NCBI GenBank assembly: GCA_905479885.1
Contig: CAJQOE010000030.1
Coordinates: 1 to 32,158, forward strand
Reading direction: 5' to 3'
DNA from: an uncultured Rickettsiaceae bacterium
GTDB taxonomy: Bacteria > Pseudomonadota > Alphaproteobacteria > Rickettsiales > Rickettsiaceae
Length of the DNA: 32,158 nt
The notes beneath the pieces were generated by a model, which ran no database searches, had not been told where the DNA came from, and worked only from the letters and a program-made list of their open reading frames with translations. Numbering within the stretch: the stretch's first letter is position 1; every line of letters begins with the position of its first letter. A program made the position numbers and the translations under genes. This document shows, piece after piece, positions 1 to 10,728 of the stretch.

Positions 1-54
1 GTTCGTGGTATGGTGAAAAAAGTTCAGCATTTAATAAGTGTAGAAACTGTATAA
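1..54 (+). CDS. rpmD: 50S ribosomal protein L30, C-terminal fragment (gene starts upstream of window)
   Basis: Open frame from base 1 gives VRGMVKKVQHLISVETV*, like the L30 C-terminus; sits directly upstream of rplO as in the spc operon. Confidence 0.75.
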   Translation, partial: VRGMVKKVQHLISVETV

Positions 55-70
55 AGTTTGGTAGGAAATT

Positions 71-526
71 ATGGAAATGAAATTAAATACATTATTTAAC
101 GTACCTGGATCTAAAAAACCAAGAAAAAGAGTTGGTAGAGGAATAGGTAGCGGCACAGGTAAAACTTGTGGTCGTGGTGTTAAGGGACAAAAATCTAGAT
201 CTGGTGTTGCGATCAAAACAGAAGGTGGTCAAATGCCTTTGATCAAGAGATTACCAAAAAGAGGTTTTAATTGTTCAAAATCAGTTGATTATACAGCTAT
301 AAGCATTGCAGATATTGAAGCTTTAATCGAAATGAAGCGTATTGATGTTAACACTAGTGTTAATAAAGAAATATTATTTGGCATTGGGTATATTAAAAGT
401 ATAAAAGTACCGGTAAAATTGTTAGGTGGTCTTGAAAAGACAAGTCATAAACTAACTATTGAATTGGATGCTTGTTCTGCTAGCGCAAAGTCAGTTATTG
501 AAAACGCTGGCGGCAAAGTTTTATAA
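71..526 (+). CDS. rplO: 50S ribosomal protein L15
   Basis: Protein has NVPGSKKPRKRVGRGIGSGTGKTCGRGVKGQKSRSG; start could be 71 or 77; precedes secY. Confidence 0.97.
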   Translation: MEMKLNTLFNVPGSKKPRKRVGRGIGSGTGKTCGRGVKGQKSRSGVAIKTEGGQMPLIKRLPKRGFNCSKSVDYTAISIADIEALIEMKRIDVNTSVNKEILFGIGYIKSIKVPVKLLGGLEKTSHKLTIELDACSASAKSVIENAGGKVL

Positions 527-535
527 AGAAATATA

Positions 536-1828
536 ATGCAAAAACCAAAAGGAGAACTTAGTAGTCGTATTTTATTCACCTTGAGTGTCTTGGTGGTTTG
601 TAGAATTGGCTCCTTTGTACCTATTCCTGGAATAGATTCTGTGGCCTTAGCAAGCCTTGCTGAGCGTGCTCAAGGTGGTATTTTGGGTATGTTTAACATG
701 CTTTCGGGTGGATCACTTGAAAGAATGTCAATATTTGCTTTGGCAATAATGCCCTATATTACAGCGTCGATTGTTATTCAGTTGATGACTATTGCATATA
801 AACCTCTGGAAAACCTAAAAAAAGATGGAGAGGTTGGGCGTCGAAAGATCAATCAATTATCTAGATACTTAACGGTTTTGTTTGCTGCATTTCAAGCTTA
901 TGGAGTGACTTTGGGGTTAGAAGCAACCATTACCCCTTATGGCCCAGTAGTTATCGTGGATTCTATGATTTTCAAGGTGTCTACAGTCATTACATTAGTA
1001 GTTGGCACTATGTTTTTGATGTGGCTTGGAGAGCAAATTACTTCTAGAGGTATTGGAAACGGTACATCTTTGATTATTTTTATAGGAATAGTTTCTGGCT
1101 TGCCAAGCGCTGTTATTGGCATGTTTGAACTTTCACGTAAAGGTGCTATGTCACCATTAGCTGTTATAGCTATTTGTGCTGGGGTTTTAGTGATGATCCT
1201 GGTGATTATCTTCTTTGAGCGAGCTCAGAGACGGGTACTAGTGCAATATCCTAAACGCCAGGTAGGAAATAAAGTATATGGCGGTGATTCCACTCATATG
1301 CCATTAAAATTAAACACCTCAGGTGTAATACCACCGATTTTTGCAAGTTCAGTATTATTGTTCCCTGCAACGATTTCGGATTTTTCAGCCAGTGGTGATT
1401 CAGAAATTATGGCGATGTTTTCGCAATATTTAGGTCATGGTAAGCCTTTATTTATATTGTTATATGTATCGCTTATTATGTTTTTTAGTTTTTTCTATAC
1501 AGCAGTAGTATTTAATTCTGAAGATACAGCCAATAATCTAAGAAAAAATGGGGCTTATGTACCTGGAAGAAGGCCTGGGAAGAATACAGCGGAATATTTT
1601 GATTATTTATTAACGCGCTTAACAGTAATTGGTAGTTTATATTTATCTGTTGTATGTATTGTTCCAGAGTTGTTGATGAATAAATATTCTGTAGCATTTG
1701 CTTTAGGTGGTACAAGTTTTTTAATCGTAGTTAATGTTGTGCTTGATACTTTTACTCAAATCCAAACACATTTATTTAGTGCTAGGTATGAAGGTTTGGT
1801 TAAAAAGATGAGGCTAAAAGACAGATGA
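536..1828 (+). CDS. secY: Preprotein translocase subunit SecY
   Basis: 430 aa multi-pass membrane protein with [25 protein letters not shown] and [11 protein letters not shown] motifs. Confidence 0.98.
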   Translation: MQKPKGELSSRILFTLSVLVVCRIGSFVPIPGIDSVALASLAERAQGGILGMFNMLSGGSLERMSIFALAIMPYITASIVIQLMTIAYKPLENLKKDGEVGRRKINQLSRYLTVLFAAFQAYGVTLGLEATITPYGPVVIVDSMIFKVSTVITLVVGTMFLMWLGEQITSRGIGNGTSLIIFIGIVSGLPSAVIGMFELSRKGAMSPLAVIAICAGVLVMILVIIFFERAQRRVLVQYPKRQVGNKVYGGDSTHMPLKLNTSGVIPPIFASSVLLFPATISDFSASGDSEIMAMFSQYLGHGKPLFILLYVSLIMFFSFFYTAVVFNSEDTANNLRKNGAYVPGRRPGKNTAEYFDYLLTRLTVIGSLYLSVVCIVPELLMNKYSVAFALGGTSFLIVVNVVLDTFTQIQTHLFSARYEGLVKKMRLKDR

Positions 1829-2472
1829 TAAAAAAAATAATACTTTTATTGGGGCTTCCTGGTTCAGGAAAAGGAACGCAGGGTGCTATTTTATCTAAGG
1901 AATTAGCTTTGCCGCATATATCCACGGGTGATATTTTTAGAAAGATGATTCTAGAGAAATCAAAAGAGTCTAAGATGTTAGCCGAATATATGGATGAAGG
2001 TAAGCTTGTACCAAGTGACTTAGTGAATAAAATAGTTAAGCAGTTTATTTTGTCAGATGAATGTCGCGAAGGATGTATTCTTGATGGGTATCCTAGGACG
2101 CTTAGACAAGCTGAATATTTTATTTCAAACATTGATACAAAAGTTAGCGTTATCTATTTAAAAATAGATGATGAAGTAGTGGTGAAGCGTATTCTAGGTA
2201 GAATAAGCTGCGCATCATGCGGTAAATTATATAATGAATATTTTGACAAGCCTAAAAAAGATGGGGTCTGTGATGAGTGCGGTGCTACTGAGTTTATAGC
2301 ACGTGCTGATGACGATGAAGATACTATTTTAGCTAGGATAGAGGAGTATAAAAAAGAAACTTTGCCTTTAATCGAGTATTATAAACATAAGGGTAAATTT
2401 TTTACAGTGAATGCAGGGGAATCAAAGGAGCAAGTCGTGAATGAACTTGCTTCAATTATAAAAAAGATTTGA
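1825..2472 (+). CDS. adk: Adenylate kinase
   Basis: [13 protein letters not shown]-loop, [12 protein letters not shown], zinc-type LID with CASC...CDEC; overlaps secY stop by 4 nt. Confidence 0.97.
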   Translation: MIKKIILLLGLPGSGKGTQGAILSKELALPHISTGDIFRKMILEKSKESKMLAEYMDEGKLVPSDLVNKIVKQFILSDECREGCILDGYPRTLRQAEYFISNIDTKVSVIYLKIDDEVVVKRILGRISCASCGKLYNEYFDKPKKDGVCDECGATEFIARADDDEDTILARIEEYKKETLPLIEYYKHKGKFFTVNAGESKEQVVNELASIIKKI

Positions 2473-2532
2473 CTTTGTCGAATATTTTTATATTATTCTG
2501 TTCTAATTATTTTAAAAGTCGGAGAGTTTTTT

Positions 2533-2901
2533 GTGGCAAGGATTGCAGGTGTAAATATTCCACCAAATAAAAGATTAGTTATTAGCTTAACTTATATATA
2601 CGGCGTTGGTCTAACTTCGGCTCAGAAGATTTGTAAAAGTTCAAATCTATCAGAGAGCAAAAGAGTAAAAGATCTTGATGACCAAGAATTAATAACATTG
2701 CGTACAGAAATAGAAAAAAACTTCCAGGTAGAGGGCGATCTTCGTAGAGAAGTAAGTCTTAATATCAAAAAGAAGAAAGATATTCGTACATATCAAGGTT
2801 TAAGACATATCAGAAAATTACCTGTTCGTGGTCAGAATACCCATTCTAACGCTAGAACAAGAAAAGGTAAGGCTGTTGCTATTGCTGGTAAGAAGAAATA
2901 A
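2533..2901 (+). CDS. rpsM: 30S ribosomal protein S13
   Basis: [26 protein letters not shown]... [17 protein letters not shown] start with upstream GGAGAG. Confidence 0.97.
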   Translation: MARIAGVNIPPNKRLVISLTYIYGVGLTSAQKICKSSNLSESKRVKDLDDQELITLRTEIEKNFQVEGDLRREVSLNIKKKKDIRTYQGLRHIRKLPVRGQNTHSNARTRKGKAVAIAGKKK

Positions 2902-2917
2902 TTTAGAGATATAAACA

Positions 2918-3319
2918 ATGAGTCCAACAAATAAAGCGAGTTCAGCGAACAAAGCTAAAAAGAAAAAGAAGAATATCAGCCTAGGAGTTGTGCATATTAA
3001 AGCAACTTTTAACAATACTATTGTTACAGTTACTGATGTACAAGGTAATGTGATAGCGATTTCTACTGCTGGTGCCCATGGTTTTAAAGGAGCTAAAAAA
3101 GCAACTCCATATGCAGCTCAAATTACTGTTGATAAAGTCTCTAATGAGGCAAAAGAGCACGGTCTGAAAACTGTATCTATCAGAGTTAAAGGCGCTGGGT
3201 CACAAAGAGAGTCAGCAATGAGAGCTGTTTTTAGTCAGAACTTTGTTGTTACTTCAATAACAGATGTATCAAGCGTCGCTCATAATGGAGTTAGAGCCCC
3301 AAAAAGAAGACGTACATAA
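2918..3319 (+). CDS. rpsK: 30S ribosomal protein S11
   Basis: [40 protein letters not shown] and C-terminal [12 protein letters not shown]. Confidence 0.97.
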   Translation: MSPTNKASSANKAKKKKKNISLGVVHIKATFNNTIVTVTDVQGNVIAISTAGAHGFKGAKKATPYAAQITVDKVSNEAKEHGLKTVSIRVKGAGSQRESAMRAVFSQNFVVTSITDVSSVAHNGVRAPKRRRT

Positions 3320-3358
3320 GAAGAACAGACATAACGATAGAGAGTTAGGAAGAAGCAT

Positions 3359-4378
3359 ATGTTATCACTAAATAAAAATTGGCGTTCATTAATTAAACCA
3401 TCTAAAATTGTATATGATGGCAATAATGATGATAGCAACATAGCAAATATTATCATTGAACCTTTGGAACGTGGCTTTGGTTTGACTTTAGGTAATGCGC
3501 TTAGAAGAGTCTTGTTGTCATCTCTACAGGGTGCGGCTATTACTGCATTAAAAATTCCTGGTGTTGAGCATGAGTTTTCTGCAAAATCAGGCGTTAAAGA
3601 AGATATAGTGGATATTGTTCTTAATTTAAAGAAAGTCTCTGTTAAGATGCATACTTCAGAAAGAAAAGTAGTTAGAATCAAGGCAAAAGGCCCTTGCGTT
3701 GTAACGGCTGGTATGATTGAAACTGGAACTGATGTAGAAATTCTTAATCCAGATCAGAAGATTTGTACTTTGTCTAAGGATGCTGAGCTTGAAATGGAGC
3801 TTTATTGTGAAATTGGTAAAGGATATGTTCCAGCAGCTAGTGCTAGTTCTAAGGATTTCCCGATAGGGGTTATTACTGTTGATGCATTATTTAGTCCAGT
3901 GAAGAAAGTATCTTATAAAGTTGAAGATACTCGTGTAGGTCAGGTAACGGATTATGATAAATTAATCATGAATATCGAAACAGACGCAACTATAACTCCT
4001 GAAATAGCTATAGCATTGTCAGCAAAGATATTACAAGATCAATTGCAATTATTTGTTACTTTTAAAGAAGAAGAGGAAGAGAAACAAGAAGTTCAAGAAG
4101 AGCTTGAATATAATCCAATTCTTCTTAAGAAAGTCGATGAGCTTGAACTGTCTGTTAGATCAAGAAATTGCCTACAAAACGATAATATCGTGTATATTGG
4201 TGATTTGGTTAATAAGACAGAAGCTGAAATGCTAAGAACTCAGAATTTTGGTAGAAAATCTTTGAATGAAATCAAAGAAGTGCTAGCAAAATTCAATTTA
4301 AAATTTGGTATGGAAATTAACGGCTGGCCTCCTGAAAATATAGAAGAGTTTGCTAAGAAATACGAAGACCCTTATTGA
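3359..4378 (+). CDS. rpoA: DNA-directed RNA polymerase subunit alpha
   Basis: [23 protein letters not shown] and alpha-[25 protein letters not shown]. Confidence 0.98.
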   Translation: MLSLNKNWRSLIKPSKIVYDGNNDDSNIANIIIEPLERGFGLTLGNALRRVLLSSLQGAAITALKIPGVEHEFSAKSGVKEDIVDIVLNLKKVSVKMHTSERKVVRIKAKGPCVVTAGMIETGTDVEILNPDQKICTLSKDAELEMELYCEIGKGYVPAASASSKDFPIGVITVDALFSPVKKVSYKVEDTRVGQVTDYDKLIMNIETDATITPEIAIALSAKILQDQLQLFVTFKEEEEEKQEVQEELEYNPILLKKVDELELSVRSRNCLQNDNIVYIGDLVNKTEAEMLRTQNFGRKSLNEIKEVLAKFNLKFGMEINGWPPENIEEFAKKYEDPY

Positions 4379-4544
4379 TTTGGTGTGTGTTTAATCCGCA
4401 GATATTAGGATTAAATAATAATTCGCTATAAATATATTTAGTGAAATAACTGATGATTATAGAGTGCGATTAATAAAAATAGAGCTAATACTTACGGATT
4501 ATTGTAAGAATTCGCTTTTTAAGTTGAATATTTAGGTAAAAGAA

Positions 4545-4958
4545 ATGCGTCATAAGATTAAAGGAACAAAGTTAAATAGAACATCTTCCCATAGAAAGGC
4601 TATGTTTGCAAATATGGCAACCTCTTTGGTTATGAACGAGCAGATCAAGACTACTGTAACAAAAGCAAAAGCACTGCGCCCTTATATAGAGCAATTAGTG
4701 ACTAAAGCGAGAAAGGGTACTTTAGCTGCTAGAAGAGATATCATTGCACGTGTTAGAGATAAAGCAGCTGCAGATAAGCTGATGTTAGTTTTAGCTGAAA
4801 GATACAAAGAACGTCCAGGTGGATATACAAGAGTTGTCAAAGCTGGTTTTAGATATGGTGACATGGCTCCAGTGGCGTATATAGAATTTGTTGATAGAGA
4901 TGTAAGCGCTAAAGGTTGCATGACTCCTAAAACAGAACAAACAGAACAAGAAATTTAA
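4545..4958 (+). CDS. rplQ: 50S ribosomal protein L17
   Basis: [29 protein letters not shown]...[27 protein letters not shown]. Confidence 0.97.
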   Translation: MRHKIKGTKLNRTSSHRKAMFANMATSLVMNEQIKTTVTKAKALRPYIEQLVTKARKGTLAARRDIIARVRDKAAADKLMLVLAERYKERPGGYTRVVKAGFRYGDMAPVAYIEFVDRDVSAKGCMTPKTEQTEQEI

Positions 4959-4974
4959 GAATAAGGTTTAACTT

Positions 4975-5366
4975 ATGGCAAATCATTCCGCTACAAAAAA
5001 ATCAATTAAAAAACGATTACTAAGACTGCTATTAATAAAAGCAGAAAAACTCGTATCAAAACTTATATTAAAAGAGTTGTGGTAGCTGTGGAATCTGGTT
5101 TAGCACAAGAAGCTAATAAAGCTTTGATTGAAGCTCAATCAGAAATCATGAGAGGGGTTGCGTGTAACATTCTAAAAAAGAATACCGGCTCTAGAAAAAT
5201 TAGCCGTTTAGCTAGCAGAGTTAAGGATATATCTTTAGGTGTTGCAGAAGGTGCAGCTGTCAAAGCTGAAAAGCCAGCGGTAAAAAAAGCTAAAGCAGCA
5301 GCTCCAAAGAAAGCTGAAGTGAAAAAAACAGTTGCAAAGAAGGCCGCCGTGAAAAAAGATGCATAA
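4975..5366 (+). pseudogene. rpsT: 30S ribosomal protein S20, reading frame disrupted by an apparent 1-nt deletion at an A-run (5008-5013); may be decay, slippage-rescued expression, or sequence error
   Basis: ATG at 4975 gives MANHSATKKSIKK, then the S20 similarity continues in another frame (TITKTAINKSRKTRIKTYIKRVVVAVESGLAQEANKALIEAQSEIMRGV...KISRLASRVK) to the stop at 5366; one extra A in the 6-A run joins the frames. Confidence 0.85.
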
Positions 5367-5395
5367 TTAAATTGCATATTACATACATGTATTCT

Positions 5396-5426
5396 AAAAA
5401 AGGCGCCTTTATAGAGCGCCTTTTTT
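5396..5426 (+). terminator. Rho-independent terminator after rpsT
   Basis: AAAAAAGGCGC-(CTTTATAGA)-GCGCCTTTTTT perfect stem with T-tract. Confidence 0.9.
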
Positions 5427-5542
5427 ATTCTCCCGAGAGTAAATCTAGGCTTGCTATATGTTGTGTAAGTTCATCTACTATTATGTATTTACAGTATAAA
5501 GTGATCACAAATTTTACAGCTAGGGTGTATAAGTTGTAAACA

Positions 5543-6520
5543 TCACAAAGAAGTATTAGTTTCAATAAAGACATCTAGATGCTGCCCAATGTAGATATTA
5601 TCGGTATCGTAATTTATTTGGTAGATTATTTCAATAACTCTTGTATCTATTAATTCTGTTCTATTTTCAGCTAAACTACCTTTTTGTAACGCGTATGGTT
5701 CCACTCTTACAAAACTAAGTGGTATTTTGATGTTACTGTTACTTCTTAGAAAAGCATAGGCTTTTAGCTGTTTTTCAAAGCGCCAAATATCATTTTCATC
5801 TATTTGTACTCTTAAATATAGGGGGTGGATTTTTCCTAGTAGTATAGGGCTATTTTGGTCTTGTTCATTGCCGCTGATAAATTCACCTGGCGTAATACGT
5901 ACTTTTAGTATTATTCCATCTATAGGAGAATTGATCATTGTTTTTTCAAGATCAATCTTTGCTAGTTGTAATTCTGCTTCGCTTTGATCAATTATAGTGT
6001 TTTTGATAGTTGTATCTGCTTGAGCGCGTTCTACGGCGAAATAACGTTTTTGTAAATCTTCTTGGCTAATACTACGCCCAGACTTTAATCCCTGTGCTCG
6101 CTTCAGACTATCTTGAGCATCTGATAAATTAATTTGACTAAGCTTGAGGGCGGCTTTTCCTCTAGCTAAGGAATGTAGTTTATTTTGGACTTCTGCTTTC
6201 GCACTTCTTTGGTCTAAGGTAAAGATAGTTTCACCGGCGGATACTTTATCTCCTTCGGTGACCATAACCTTGCTAACAATACCTGGAGCAAAGGAACCAA
6301 TGCTCATATTACGGCTACTTGCTTCTACAAATCCTATACCAGCTATATTATATTCAAATGGTGATATGTGAGGGGTGGCTAAATTACTTGAGGGCGCATT
6401 TGCTTCTACTCCTGTGGTAAAAGCAAAAATTATTGACCAAATAATGCCGGTAATAGAGAGTAAAAGTAGAATATTTTTTCTTAACATTATAAAAATGGAA
6501 AGTGATATATTATTTTTCAT
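5543..6520 (-). CDS. HlyD/DevB-like periplasmic adaptor (membrane fusion) protein
   Basis: N-terminal TM segment, SFAPGIVSKVMVTEGDKVSAGETIFTLDQRSAKAEV and INSPIDGIILKVRITPGEF lipoyl-like halves; adjacent to ABC ATPase and permease. Confidence 0.88.
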   Translation of the reverse strand: MKNNISLSIFIMLRKNILLLLSITGIIWSIIFAFTTGVEANAPSSNLATPHISPFEYNIAGIGFVEASSRNMSIGSFAPGIVSKVMVTEGDKVSAGETIFTLDQRSAKAEVQNKLHSLARGKAALKLSQINLSDAQDSLKRAQGLKSGRSISQEDLQKRYFAVERAQADTTIKNTIIDQSEAELQLAKIDLEKTMINSPIDGIILKVRITPGEFISGNEQDQNSPILLGKIHPLYLRVQIDENDIWRFEKQLKAYAFLRSNSNIKIPLSFVRVEPYALQKGSLAENRTELIDTRVIEIIYQINYDTDNIYIGQHLDVFIETNTSL

Positions 6521-7235
6521 GATCAGTACCTTTAGTTTCCTTTTCTATTATTCCATCATTGAGATGTAGAATTCTATTTGCGTATTTTAAAATACGAGTA
6601 TCGTGCGTTACTATGATAAAGGTCGTATTAAGTTCTTTATTTATTTTCTGCATAAGTTCTATGATTTTAGTGCCGGTGACTAAATCTAAGGCGCTTGTTG
6701 GTTCATCACAGATTATAATTTGTGGTTTGTGCACGATTGACCTTGCAATAGCTACTCGTTGTTGTTGTCCGCCTGACAGAGCATTAGGATGTAAATAGGA
6801 TTTATCATGGAGTCCTACTGTTTTTAATGTAGCAATAGCTTGTTTTATTGCTGCATGTCTTTCTGTACCGGATATCATTAATGGTATGGCAGTATTTTCT
6901 GCAATCGTTAATGTAGGAATGAGGTTATAAGATTGAAATACAAAGCCTATGTTTTTAGCACGAAACTTTAGCAAACCTTCAGAAGTCATTTTGTGGTAAG
7001 CTTTGTTCTTTACTACGCACTTACCAGAATCATATGGCAAAATTCCAGCGATTATAGAAATTAAAGTTGTTTTACCACATCCTGATGGTCCAGCAAGCAT
7101 TAGGAAATCTCCATCTTTTATGTCTAAATTGACGGATTTTAATATATTAATTTTCAAATCGTTCTCTCCGAAAGATTTGTTGATGTTAATACAGGAAATG
7201 GCTAAGGACTTTGTCATATTATTCTCGGAATACAC
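6510..7235 (-). CDS. ABC transporter ATP-binding protein (DevA/LolD-like)
   Basis: Walker A GPSGCGKTT, signature LSGGQQQRVAIARS, Walker B IIICDEPTSALD, H-loop VTHD; overlaps both neighbours. Confidence 0.93.
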   Translation of the reverse strand: MYSENNMTKSLAISCININKSFGENDLKINILKSVNLDIKDGDFLMLAGPSGCGKTTLISIIAGILPYDSGKCVVKNKAYHKMTSEGLLKFRAKNIGFVFQSYNLIPTLTIAENTAIPLMISGTERHAAIKQAIATLKTVGLHDKSYLHPNALSGGQQQRVAIARSIVHKPQIIICDEPTSALDLVTGTKIIELMQKINKELNTTFIIVTHDTRILKYANRILHLNDGIIEKETKGTDHEK

Positions 7236-8373
7236 TTGCTGGATCTACAGAAGTTACTCTTCTTATACCAAGTAAGGCTGCAAAAGATATTATGATTAAT
7301 ACTCCTGCTGCTGAAAATAGAAGTAAAAAGGGCGGCATTCTGAAGGCTAAAACTTCATCTTGGAAGTAGAGGCCAAATAATGCAGTAATGCCTACTCCTA
7401 TGCCATACCCAATAAATCCTACTGTTAATGCTTGTGTTAATACTATACGAATTAGCATATTGTTAGTAGCTCCCATGGCCTTTAATACTGCATAATGTTT
7501 TAGATTATCTAGAACAAAACCATAAAATGTTTGTCCAGCTATTGCAGCGCCTACAATAAAACCAAGTAATACAGTAATACCAAAATTTATTGGTATACCA
7601 GTGTTATGCAACCAATAATCTAAATTATGTTGTTTAAATTGTTCTGTAGTTTGAGCTTCTAGTTTTGTAATATTTATAATTTTTTCTGCAAGTGCATCAT
7701 GATTTATTCCATGCTTTGCTTTTACTAAAATATAGCCTAAGCTTTTTCTGTCTTGAGGTGTGTAGTGTATTGCGTTGCTATAGGTTGTAAACATTTGTGG
7801 TTCTATAATAAAATTTCGTGTAGTTTTGACCATGCCAACAACTATTGCACGCTTATCATTTATTTCCAGAGTGTCTCCTATCGATAGTGCTCGTGATTGA
7901 TTATCACCAATATTTACTCGTAACCTTGTGTTAGCGGCGTTTATATCAACAAAAACAGCATTTGGCCGTTTAAAATTATTTAGCATGTTAGTTGGTATTC
8001 TATAAGGAGCACCAATTAAAGTAGCATCATCAAGACCAGTAAGGTCTACGCTAGTAAAAGTGCCGTCAGGTAATTTTACGCTTGTCGCACCCTTATACAT
8101 AGGGACCGCCCAAAGAACTCCTTTTATGCCACGTACCTTTAATAGCTCAATATCTCGAATTGGTTTGCTTTTTTCAACGAATTTTACGCCAGGATCCATA
8201 ACCCAAATATCAGGTTCTGGCACGTCCTTTACTACGCTATACGTTCTAGTAAGTAGCCCTATGAATATAGCTGGTTGCTGGGTCATCATTTGCGCAGCAA
8301 AGGTTACTCCTAGAATCATGGTCAAGTATTTTGCACGATTACCGAAGAGCATTTGTAAAGCTATGTAATACAT
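7219..8373 (-). CDS. ABC transporter permease, FtsX/DevC-like
   Basis: N-terminal TM, large periplasmic (MacB-PCD-like) domain, C-terminal TMs with LKHYAVLKAMGATNNMLIRIVLTQ. Confidence 0.88.
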   Translation of the reverse strand: MYYIALQMLFGNRAKYLTMILGVTFAAQMMTQQPAIFIGLLTRTYSVVKDVPEPDIWVMDPGVKFVEKSKPIRDIELLKVRGIKGVLWAVPMYKGATSVKLPDGTFTSVDLTGLDDATLIGAPYRIPTNMLNNFKRPNAVFVDINAANTRLRVNIGDNQSRALSIGDTLEINDKRAIVVGMVKTTRNFIIEPQMFTTYSNAIHYTPQDRKSLGYILVKAKHGINHDALAEKIINITKLEAQTTEQFKQHNLDYWLHNTGIPINFGITVLLGFIVGAAIAGQTFYGFVLDNLKHYAVLKAMGATNNMLIRIVLTQALTVGFIGYGIGVGITALFGLYFQDEVLAFRMPPFLLLFSAAGVLIIISFAALLGIRRVTSVDPASVFRE

Positions 8374-8377
8374 ATTC

Positions 8378-9652
8378 CTATAATGTCTTCGATATGTGTC
8401 CTGTGTATAGTTGACGTGGGCGTGTAATTTTAAATTCTGGATCTTCCCACATTTCTTTCCATTGCGCTATCCACCCTGAAGTTCTAGCTAGAGCAAATAA
8501 TACTGTAAACATTTGTGGGGGGATTCCCATAGCTTGGTAAATTATACCGGAGTAAAAATCAACGTTAGGATATAATTTGCGGTCAATGAAATATTGATCA
8601 TTTAGAGCTATTTTTTCTAGTTCCATAGCAATATCTAGCATTGGATTGCCTTTTAATTGATCAAGTTCAGTAAGAACTTCTTGGCAAGTTTCTCTTAGCA
8701 CAGCAGCGCGTGGATCGTAGTTTTTATAAACTCGATGTCCAAAACCCATGAGCCTAAATGGATCATTTTTATCTTTTGCGCGTTCTATACATTTGGGAAT
8801 ATTTTCTACAGTTCCAATTTCTGCAAGCATTTTTATGACAGCTTCATTGGCACCGCCATGAGCAGGGCCCCATAAGGAAGCTATACCAGCACTTACGCAT
8901 GTAAAGGGATTGGGGCCAGAAGAACCGGCAGTACGTACAGTTGAGGTAGATGCATTTTGTTCGTGATCAGCATGCAAGATAAAGATTTTATCTAAGGCTT
9001 TAGCAAGAACAGGGTTTACTTTATATTGTTTATTAGGGCGCGCAAACATCATATGCAAAAAATTTGCAGTAAAAGAAAGATCATCATCTGGGTAAATAAA
9101 GGCTTGTCCGATGGAGTATTTGTAAGTCATTGCAGCGATAGTTGGCATTTTGGCAATCATTTTGATCGCACAGGATTCTCTCCCTTCTTGCGTGTTCATG
9201 TCAACTGTGTCGTGGTAGAAAGCTGAAAGTGATCCAACTACCGAAAGGATTACAGCCATTGGATGAGCAGAATGACGAAATGCTCCAAAAATATTACGAA
9301 TTTGTTCGTTTACTAGCGAGTGATATGAAATATCCTCTTTAAAAGCAGAGTAGGTTGTTTTATTTGGTAAGTTGCCATTTAATAACAAATATGAAACTTC
9401 TAAGAAATCTTTGTTATTTGCTAAGTCCTTTATATCATATCCATGGTGCCTTAAAATACCCTTTTCGCCATCGATAAAAGTTATTTTTGAAGTACAAGAG
9501 GCGGTGGACATGAAACCAGGATCATAAGTAAAGTATCCAGTATCGTGGTATAATCTTGTTACATCTATAACATCAGGTCCGATCGAAGCTTTTTTTATTG
9601 GTAACTTGTATGTTTCATTTTTTATCTTTAATTCAGCAAATTCTTCACTCAT
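8378..9652 (-). CDS. gltA: Citrate synthase
   Basis: [65 protein letters not shown]; start set at [10 protein letters not shown], although the ORF extends to 9712. Confidence 0.96.
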   Translation of the reverse strand: MSEEFAELKIKNETYKLPIKKASIGPDVIDVTRLYHDTGYFTYDPGFMSTASCTSKITFIDGEKGILRHHGYDIKDLANNKDFLEVSYLLLNGNLPNKTTYSAFKEDISYHSLVNEQIRNIFGAFRHSAHPMAVILSVVGSLSAFYHDTVDMNTQEGRESCAIKMIAKMPTIAAMTYKYSIGQAFIYPDDDLSFTANFLHMMFARPNKQYKVNPVLAKALDKIFILHADHEQNASTSTVRTAGSSGPNPFTCVSAGIASLWGPAHGGANEAVIKMLAEIGTVENIPKCIERAKDKNDPFRLMGFGHRVYKNYDPRAAVLRETCQEVLTELDQLKGNPMLDIAMELEKIALNDQYFIDRKLYPNVDFYSGIIYQAMGIPPQMFTVLFALARTSGWIAQWKEMWEDPEFKITRPRQLYTGHISKTL

Positions 9653-9874
9653 CGTATAACCTGTATTATTAAATTTTTTACCTAAGTTATGTAGTCTACT
9701 TAATTTTGGCAATAATATTCAATCAAAACAAGAATATTGTAACAAACTTTTAATCAATTATTCTGTATAGCGGCCTTGTTGTCGTCTTAAGAGAGAAAGT
9801 TGAAGTCGTTCTATGCAAATAAGTAAGTGTACTACGCATTAGGCATTATATATTTTATCTCAATTATATATGAA

Positions 9875-10711
9875 TTATTGGAATTCAGGGACATTAGTTT
9901 TTAAAAAATCTTGTATTTTCAATAAATCATACCAAGTGATTTTTTTTTGGGAAGGTTGACGTAATAAATATGCTGGATGAAAAATAGCTGTAGTCGGAAT
10001 GGCTTCTGACAAATATTTATTGATATAAGGGTAATTGTTTTGACGAATTTCTGAAATGGCAGCTTTTTTCCCTAGTAGTGAGGTGGTAGCTGTGCTTCCA
10101 ACTAAGATGATAAGCTTTGGTTTAATTAAAGCGATATGTTTTTCTACAAAAGGTTTGCAAATTTCAACCTCGGTATTAGTTGGGCGACGGTTCGCTGGGG
10201 GGCGCCAGAAAACGGTATTAGTAATATAAGCATTGGTTTTACGGCTGATATTAATAGATTCCAGCATTCTATCAAGCATAACTCCGCTTTCACCGCAAAA
10301 AGGAATGCCTAGTTCATCCTCGGTAGCACCCGGTGCTTCACCTAGGAGTAATATAGGAGCATTAGTTACGCCATCTGAAAATACTGTGTGCGTTGCGAAT
10401 TCTTTTAATTCGCAACCGTTGAAATTTTCTATAAATTTGTATAATTCATCTAGGTTAGAGGCTTTATCTGCTAGCGCGCGTGCTTCTGTTATAACTGGAC
10501 TATTATTGACAGCAGTTGGTTCCTGCGTGGCTACGGGCTTTACTTTTGTTGGTTTAACTATAGGAGCTTCGATTTTTACCTCGCTGACTTTTTGTTCTTT
10601 CAATGTTTTAATTAGTGAATTTTTACTATCTTTTTTCTCAGAACAATAATATTCTATGCCTGCGGATTTCAGCCATTTTAAGTTGTTTAATTTTTGCTGT
10701 AATTTATCCAT
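9875..10711 (-). CDS. Uracil-DNA glycosylase, family 4 (UdgA-like)
   Basis: LLLGEAPGATEDELGIPFCGESGVMLDRML, YITNTVFWRPPANRRPT, and C-terminal IFHPAYLLRQP motif. Confidence 0.9.
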   Translation of the reverse strand: MDKLQQKLNNLKWLKSAGIEYYCSEKKDSKNSLIKTLKEQKVSEVKIEAPIVKPTKVKPVATQEPTAVNNSPVITEARALADKASNLDELYKFIENFNGCELKEFATHTVFSDGVTNAPILLLGEAPGATEDELGIPFCGESGVMLDRMLESINISRKTNAYITNTVFWRPPANRRPTNTEVEICKPFVEKHIALIKPKLIILVGSTATTSLLGKKAAISEIRQNNYPYINKYLSEAIPTTAIFHPAYLLRQPSQKKITWYDLLKIQDFLKTNVPEFQ

Positions 10712-10728
10712 AAATATTATTTATTACT

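Noticed and set aside
5135-5377. 80-aa ORF antisense to the rpsT tail
   Set aside because: Ala/Phe-rich product is simply the complement of the Lys/Ala-rich tail
9653-9712. N-terminal extension of citrate synthase in the ORF track
   Set aside because: [10 protein letters not shown] is a normal start for this GltA type; the extra 20 residues look like translated leader
10233-10649. 138-aa ORF antisense to the uracil-DNA glycosylase
   Set aside because: Shadow ORF opposite a recognised family; no domain or RBS support
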